Shown here: positions 61,501 to 64,000 of the stretch, piece by piece
How the letters are laid out: every line of letters begins with the position of its first letter
Numbering within the stretch: the stretch's first letter is position 1
Origin: Pempheris klunzingeri
Taxonomy: Eukaryota; Chordata; Actinopteri; Acropomatiformes; Pempheridae
DNA: 64,000 bases
Direction: 5' to 3'
NCBI RefSeq assembly: GCF_042242105.1
Contig: NC_092027.1
Span: 1,732,506-1,796,505, forward strand
Program-made: the position numbers and the translations under genes
Notes under the pieces: generated by a model
Database searches by the model: none
What the model was told of the DNA's origin: nothing
Seen by the model: the letters and a program-made list of their open reading frames with translations, nothing else

Positions 61501-62124
61501 CCTCCCAATGAATGTGCAGTTACAGTTACATCAGTCTCATTGCAAGAAAAGAAAATCCTCAGTCCAGTAAAATAATAAGCTGTAAAATAACATGGATTAT
61601 TTTATTATTATGTAAGATTTGATCAGCAGAATTCTTGGAAACACACACACATGTATTCATAACAAACTTTGGAATTGAAGTTGCTTTGTGAAGCTGAGAT
61701 AAGATAAGATAAGATAAGATAAGATAAGATAAGATAAGATAAGATAAGATGGACTTTATTGATTTTATTATTGCTGCTGAAGTTGGTGTTCGGCTGATGA
61801 GGCGATTTTCTTATTTTGCAGATAAGCTGCCATTTATTCCACCCTGTATCTCACTGGTGTCTTGTCTTTTTAGCTGCTCGATCGTCACCAGCTGGTCTCT
61901 AAATGAGTCCGTCTGCTGTTTCCTGCTGACCGAGGTCATGTGCAGCGAGTTCGATGCTCTGATCCTCATAATTTCGTAACTTATTCACATCCTGTTGATT
62001 TTAAAGCTAAAATCTGATTCGAGTTGCTAGATTGAAGTTGAAAGCAGGGACTGAATGAAGAGTGACTAAACCCAAAAACCACCGTCGTATTCAGTTCAGG
62101 TCCACACACACACACACACACACA

Positions 62125-62171
<47 letters not shown>

Positions 62172-63644
62172 ACACACAGACACACACACAGACACACACA
62201 TTTTAAAGGATATCTTTCTTGGCTGTGTCTTCTACTCCCATCAGGTCGTCTTTGTCTGCCACCTCCTCGTACTGCAGACGGGACACACAGAAAAATCAGG
62301 TCACACGTAATCAGAATCCTCCTTCAAGTCAAGACTGCAGTCAGACTGACCTCTGATGTACCAAAGAATCCATTCATTTCACGTTATATGTCTTTTTTTG
62401 TTTACACTGTATTCTGATATGTTCAATTTGGCTAAAAATCCGGTGATGTCTGGTTGTCTTAAGCGTGAAAATCCACCGACCTGCACTTTGAGCAGCCTGC
62501 CGCTGTACGACTTGAAGTAACTGTAGTAAATCTTGCTCATGGTGTCCACGTACTCGTCTCTGATCTCCTTCGCAACTGTTCTCTCATTGGCCAGAAGGAA
62601 CTGGTAGAAAAACCTGCAGCGAGAGGAAGCACAGAGGCACAGAGTGGACGTTTAAATGTCTGCGGCTGATTACGATCTTTACGCTAGGAGAGGATACGAT
62701 AAGAAATAGGGCACAAAACCTGCAGCTGCATCCTGTCGCGTTTCCTAACAAAACTACCACTGGCGCTGTGCTCACCTGTACTTCAGCAGAGTGTTCTGTG
62801 GGATCTGGTAGTTGGTCATCGGCTTCCTGAAGGAGTAAGTCTTCTGAAGAATGAACTCCCGGATCTTTGACACCGCCTGAGGTGAAGCGGGGACATTAAT
62901 AAAGATTCATGACAGCAAAGAGTTCAGCAGGTTCCAAAGAAAAACTGAGACAAGAGAAAAGAGATCGACAAGAATCAGTCGTGCTGATCGTTCCAGGCTC
63001 TCAAATGTGAGGGTCTGGTGCTTTTCTTGGTTTTACGTTAGTTAATTGAGTATTTTTGAGTTTTGGGCTGTTGGATGGACAAAATAAGACATTTGATGAA
63101 GTCTCTTTGGGCTGTAGGATGTGTTTAATGTTTATAGACCAAACAAATGAAAGAAACTGTAACATGTAGCCTGGTTGTTCTACTCAAATAAACCTGAAAC
63201 ATTGAGATCAGTTCCTCCCACTCTCTGTGTGTCTCACCTTGAGTTTGAGGCGGTCGACGATGTCCTGGATGTCGGAGCAGGCCAGCGTCTCCCTGAAGCT
63301 CAGCTCTTTGGCGAAGTTGATCTTGTTGTTGAGCTCGTGGAGCTGCTCCAGGAACTCCTGCTCCGTCACAGGACTGTCCAGGATGGTGCTGCGACGACAC
63401 GGCACCACATCAGACAAACACTTTGCCCTCTCACATATCTGACGTATCACCAACTCTCTCTAACTTACGAGATCATGGCTCCGGGCACCACCAGCTCGTC
63501 CACCAGCTGGCTGAGGTGGCTGCGCACCGCCTGCCTGTTCTTCAGCCGGACGTTCATGCTGACCGACTGCTGCTGCAGAGTCTGGATCTCACTGCTGATG
63601 GAGGACAGGTCGCTCTGGAAGCCGCTCAGCATGCCCTCCATACG
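53763..63644 (-). CDS. vps52: VPS52, GARP/EARP complex subunit (5' end outside window)
   Basis: Subunit of the GARP and EARP tethering complexes, which catch endosome-derived vesicles at the trans-Golgi network and recycling endosomes. Minus-strand exons: 63469-63644, 63238-63388, 62776-62876, 62481-62613, 62214-62271, 60869-61002, 60115-60270, 59169-59287, 58404-58527, 58225-58320, 57755-57862, 57596-57661, 55773-55884, 54812-54930 and 53763-53909. They join in frame to 599 codons plus stop, so about 120 N-terminal residues of the usual 720 or so are missing at the right edge. Landmarks: QQQSVSMNVRLKNRQ and LVVPGAMI; FRKPMTNYQIPQ; DLMGVEDTAKKGFFSKPS; ALFRSQHYALLDN-like block; WPRFELILEMNIHSIR; FVKEAEALTEKG; C-terminus LMVEVKKHKPNF. 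One intron is of U12 type. Identity is firm. Confidence 0.97.
54372..54417. repeat. (AAT)n microsatellite
   Basis: About fifteen AAT units stand in the last intron of vps52. Confidence 0.95.
54939..55018. repeat. (AC)n microsatellite abutting a vps52 acceptor
   Basis: About 40 AC units with a few CGC interruptions begin nine bases before the exon at 54812-54930. On the transcribed strand they read (TG)n in place of a normal polypyrimidine tract. Confidence 0.95.
56343..56954. mobile_element. non-autonomous hAT transposon with perfect 8-base duplication
   Basis: The ends CAGGGGGGTCAAACTC and GAGTTTGACATGTCTG form an imperfect terminal inverted repeat, and CTCTAGAA stands directly on both sides (56335-56342 and 56955-56962). 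The 612-base interior has no open transposase frame. The CAGGGGTGTCAAACTCA type of terminus and 8-base target duplication are those of hAT (Charlie-like) elements. It lies in a vps52 intron. Confidence 0.9.
58189..58220. repeat. (GT)n microsatellite in vps52 intron
   Basis: About 16 GT units end beside the donor of the exon at 58225-58320, on its intron side. Confidence 0.95.
58356..58395. repeat. (GT)n microsatellite filling a short vps52 intron
   Basis: About 20 GT units make up half of the 83-base intron between the exons at 58404-58527 and 58225-58320. Confidence 0.95.
58538..58580. repeat. (AC)n microsatellite in vps52 intron
   Basis: AC units begin about ten bases before the acceptor of the exon at 58404-58527. 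Three exon-flanking dinucleotide runs therefore lie within 400 bases. Confidence 0.95.
61240..61390. repeat. palindromic interspersed repeat, partial copy
   Basis: A fragment with GACAGGCTCAGAGTGTTATT, TATATCGCTCTCTGCACACA and CACCAGACTCCATTCACAAA, then CAGGAGCTGCTGCTGG. It is the left arm plus part of the core of the family seen at 33353-33855, and lies in the U12 intron of vps52. Confidence 0.7.
61699..61750. repeat. (AAGAT)n pentanucleotide repeat
   Basis: Ten perfect units of GATAA are followed by GATGGACTTTATTGAT. On the minus strand this reads like the end of a LINE with an (TTATC)n tail, as at 21900-21950, but little of the body remains. Confidence 0.85.
62103..62200. repeat. (AC)n microsatellite with CAGACA interruptions
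   Basis: About 48 units with regular AGAC interruptions stand directly inside the U12 intron, starting about a dozen bases from its donor. Confidence 0.95.
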
Positions 63645-64000
63645 CTGGGAGAACAAACAAACAGTTAAACAAACAATTATTCTATTTTTCTCTTTGGAGT
63701 GATTAAAGTTAAGTCCAAAAAGGACTGTTTTACATCTACATCAACTTAATTTAGTCTGAAAGTTTCAGGGGAAACCGCAAGAGAGAGTCTGAAAGTGAGA
63801 GTGAAGACAGAAAACAGTGGGAGGAGCAGAAGACGAGGTTTAGATTCAGGACTTTCAACCAGAAGATCAACTATAAAAGAACAGACTCATGAAAAGGAGT
63901 CATCCAAAGACAGACTAGAAGCATGGAAGATAGATATTGGAGAGGGTATACTTGAAGAAGACTGGGAAGTGGCATGCTTAAAGGCACAGCAAAATACAAT
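63645..64000. other. vps52 intron to the window edge
   Basis: The remaining 350 bases lie 5' of the first visible vps52 exon and form intron. A purine-rich run occupies 63775-63840. I see no further exon. Confidence 0.6.

Larger units (their letters stand above)
61003..62213 (-). other. U12-type (AT-AG) intron of vps52
   Basis: Read on the minus strand, the exon ends AAG-AAA-G and the next bases are ATATCCTTT, the consensus 5' splice site of AT-type U12 introns. At the far end CTCCTTGACTTCCCGCTGCAG contains TCCTTGAC, matching the U12 branch-site consensus, about 13 bases before the splice. Joining here gives DTAKKGFFSKPS, the conserved VPS52 sequence. No GT is available at the donor in frame. 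Both ends are read directly, and the U12 call is by motif. Confidence 0.85.

Overview
The window is vertebrate nuclear DNA and almost certainly from a teleost fish. Genes are split into many short exons with GT-AG borders. Dinucleotide and tetranucleotide microsatellites are frequent. Tc1, hAT and LINE-tail repeats of fish type are scattered through it, and the immune-type Ig genes have the phase-1 exon pattern usual in fish. Two conserved housekeeping genes frame it: atf6b (complete, minus strand, 5055-20017) and vps52 (minus strand, 53763-63644, with its 5' end beyond the right edge). In mammals ATF6B lies in the MHC class III region and VPS52 in the extended class II region, so this is probably a segment of an MHC-linked region.

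Layout: 1-5054 is atf6b 3' flank and repeats. 5055-20017 is atf6b in 17 coding exons that join without a break into 721 codons plus stop. 20018-20540 is its 5' leader and a promoter with a cluster of CCAAT boxes. 20600-22900 is intergenic and carries LINE ends and a degenerate minisatellite. 23018-26891 (+) is a one-Ig-domain receptor with a Thr/Pro stalk and tyrosine motifs in its tail. 27957-28550 is a minisatellite. 28754-34351 (+) is a two-Ig-domain receptor with two ITIMs. 36104-41809 (-) is a one-Ig-domain receptor with two ITIM-like motifs. One of its introns contains, on the opposite strand, a two-exon gene (37452-38600) for a predicted ADP-ribosyltransferase-fold protein. 42970-50239 (+) is a two-Ig-domain protein with no cytoplasmic tail, probably GPI-anchored or tail-less. 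A deleted Tc1 element (50387-51683) lies just behind it. 53763-63644 is vps52.

How the parts fit: the centre is a compact, divergent set of Ig-superfamily surface receptors, at least two of them inhibitory by motif, together with a PARP-like gene. It sits between an ER-stress transcription factor and a subunit of the GARP/EARP tethering complexes. I could not assign orthologues to the four Ig genes or to the PARP-like gene. The models rest on open frames, splice sites, matching intron phases and motifs. The vps52 gene also shows what looks like a U12-type AT-AG intron.
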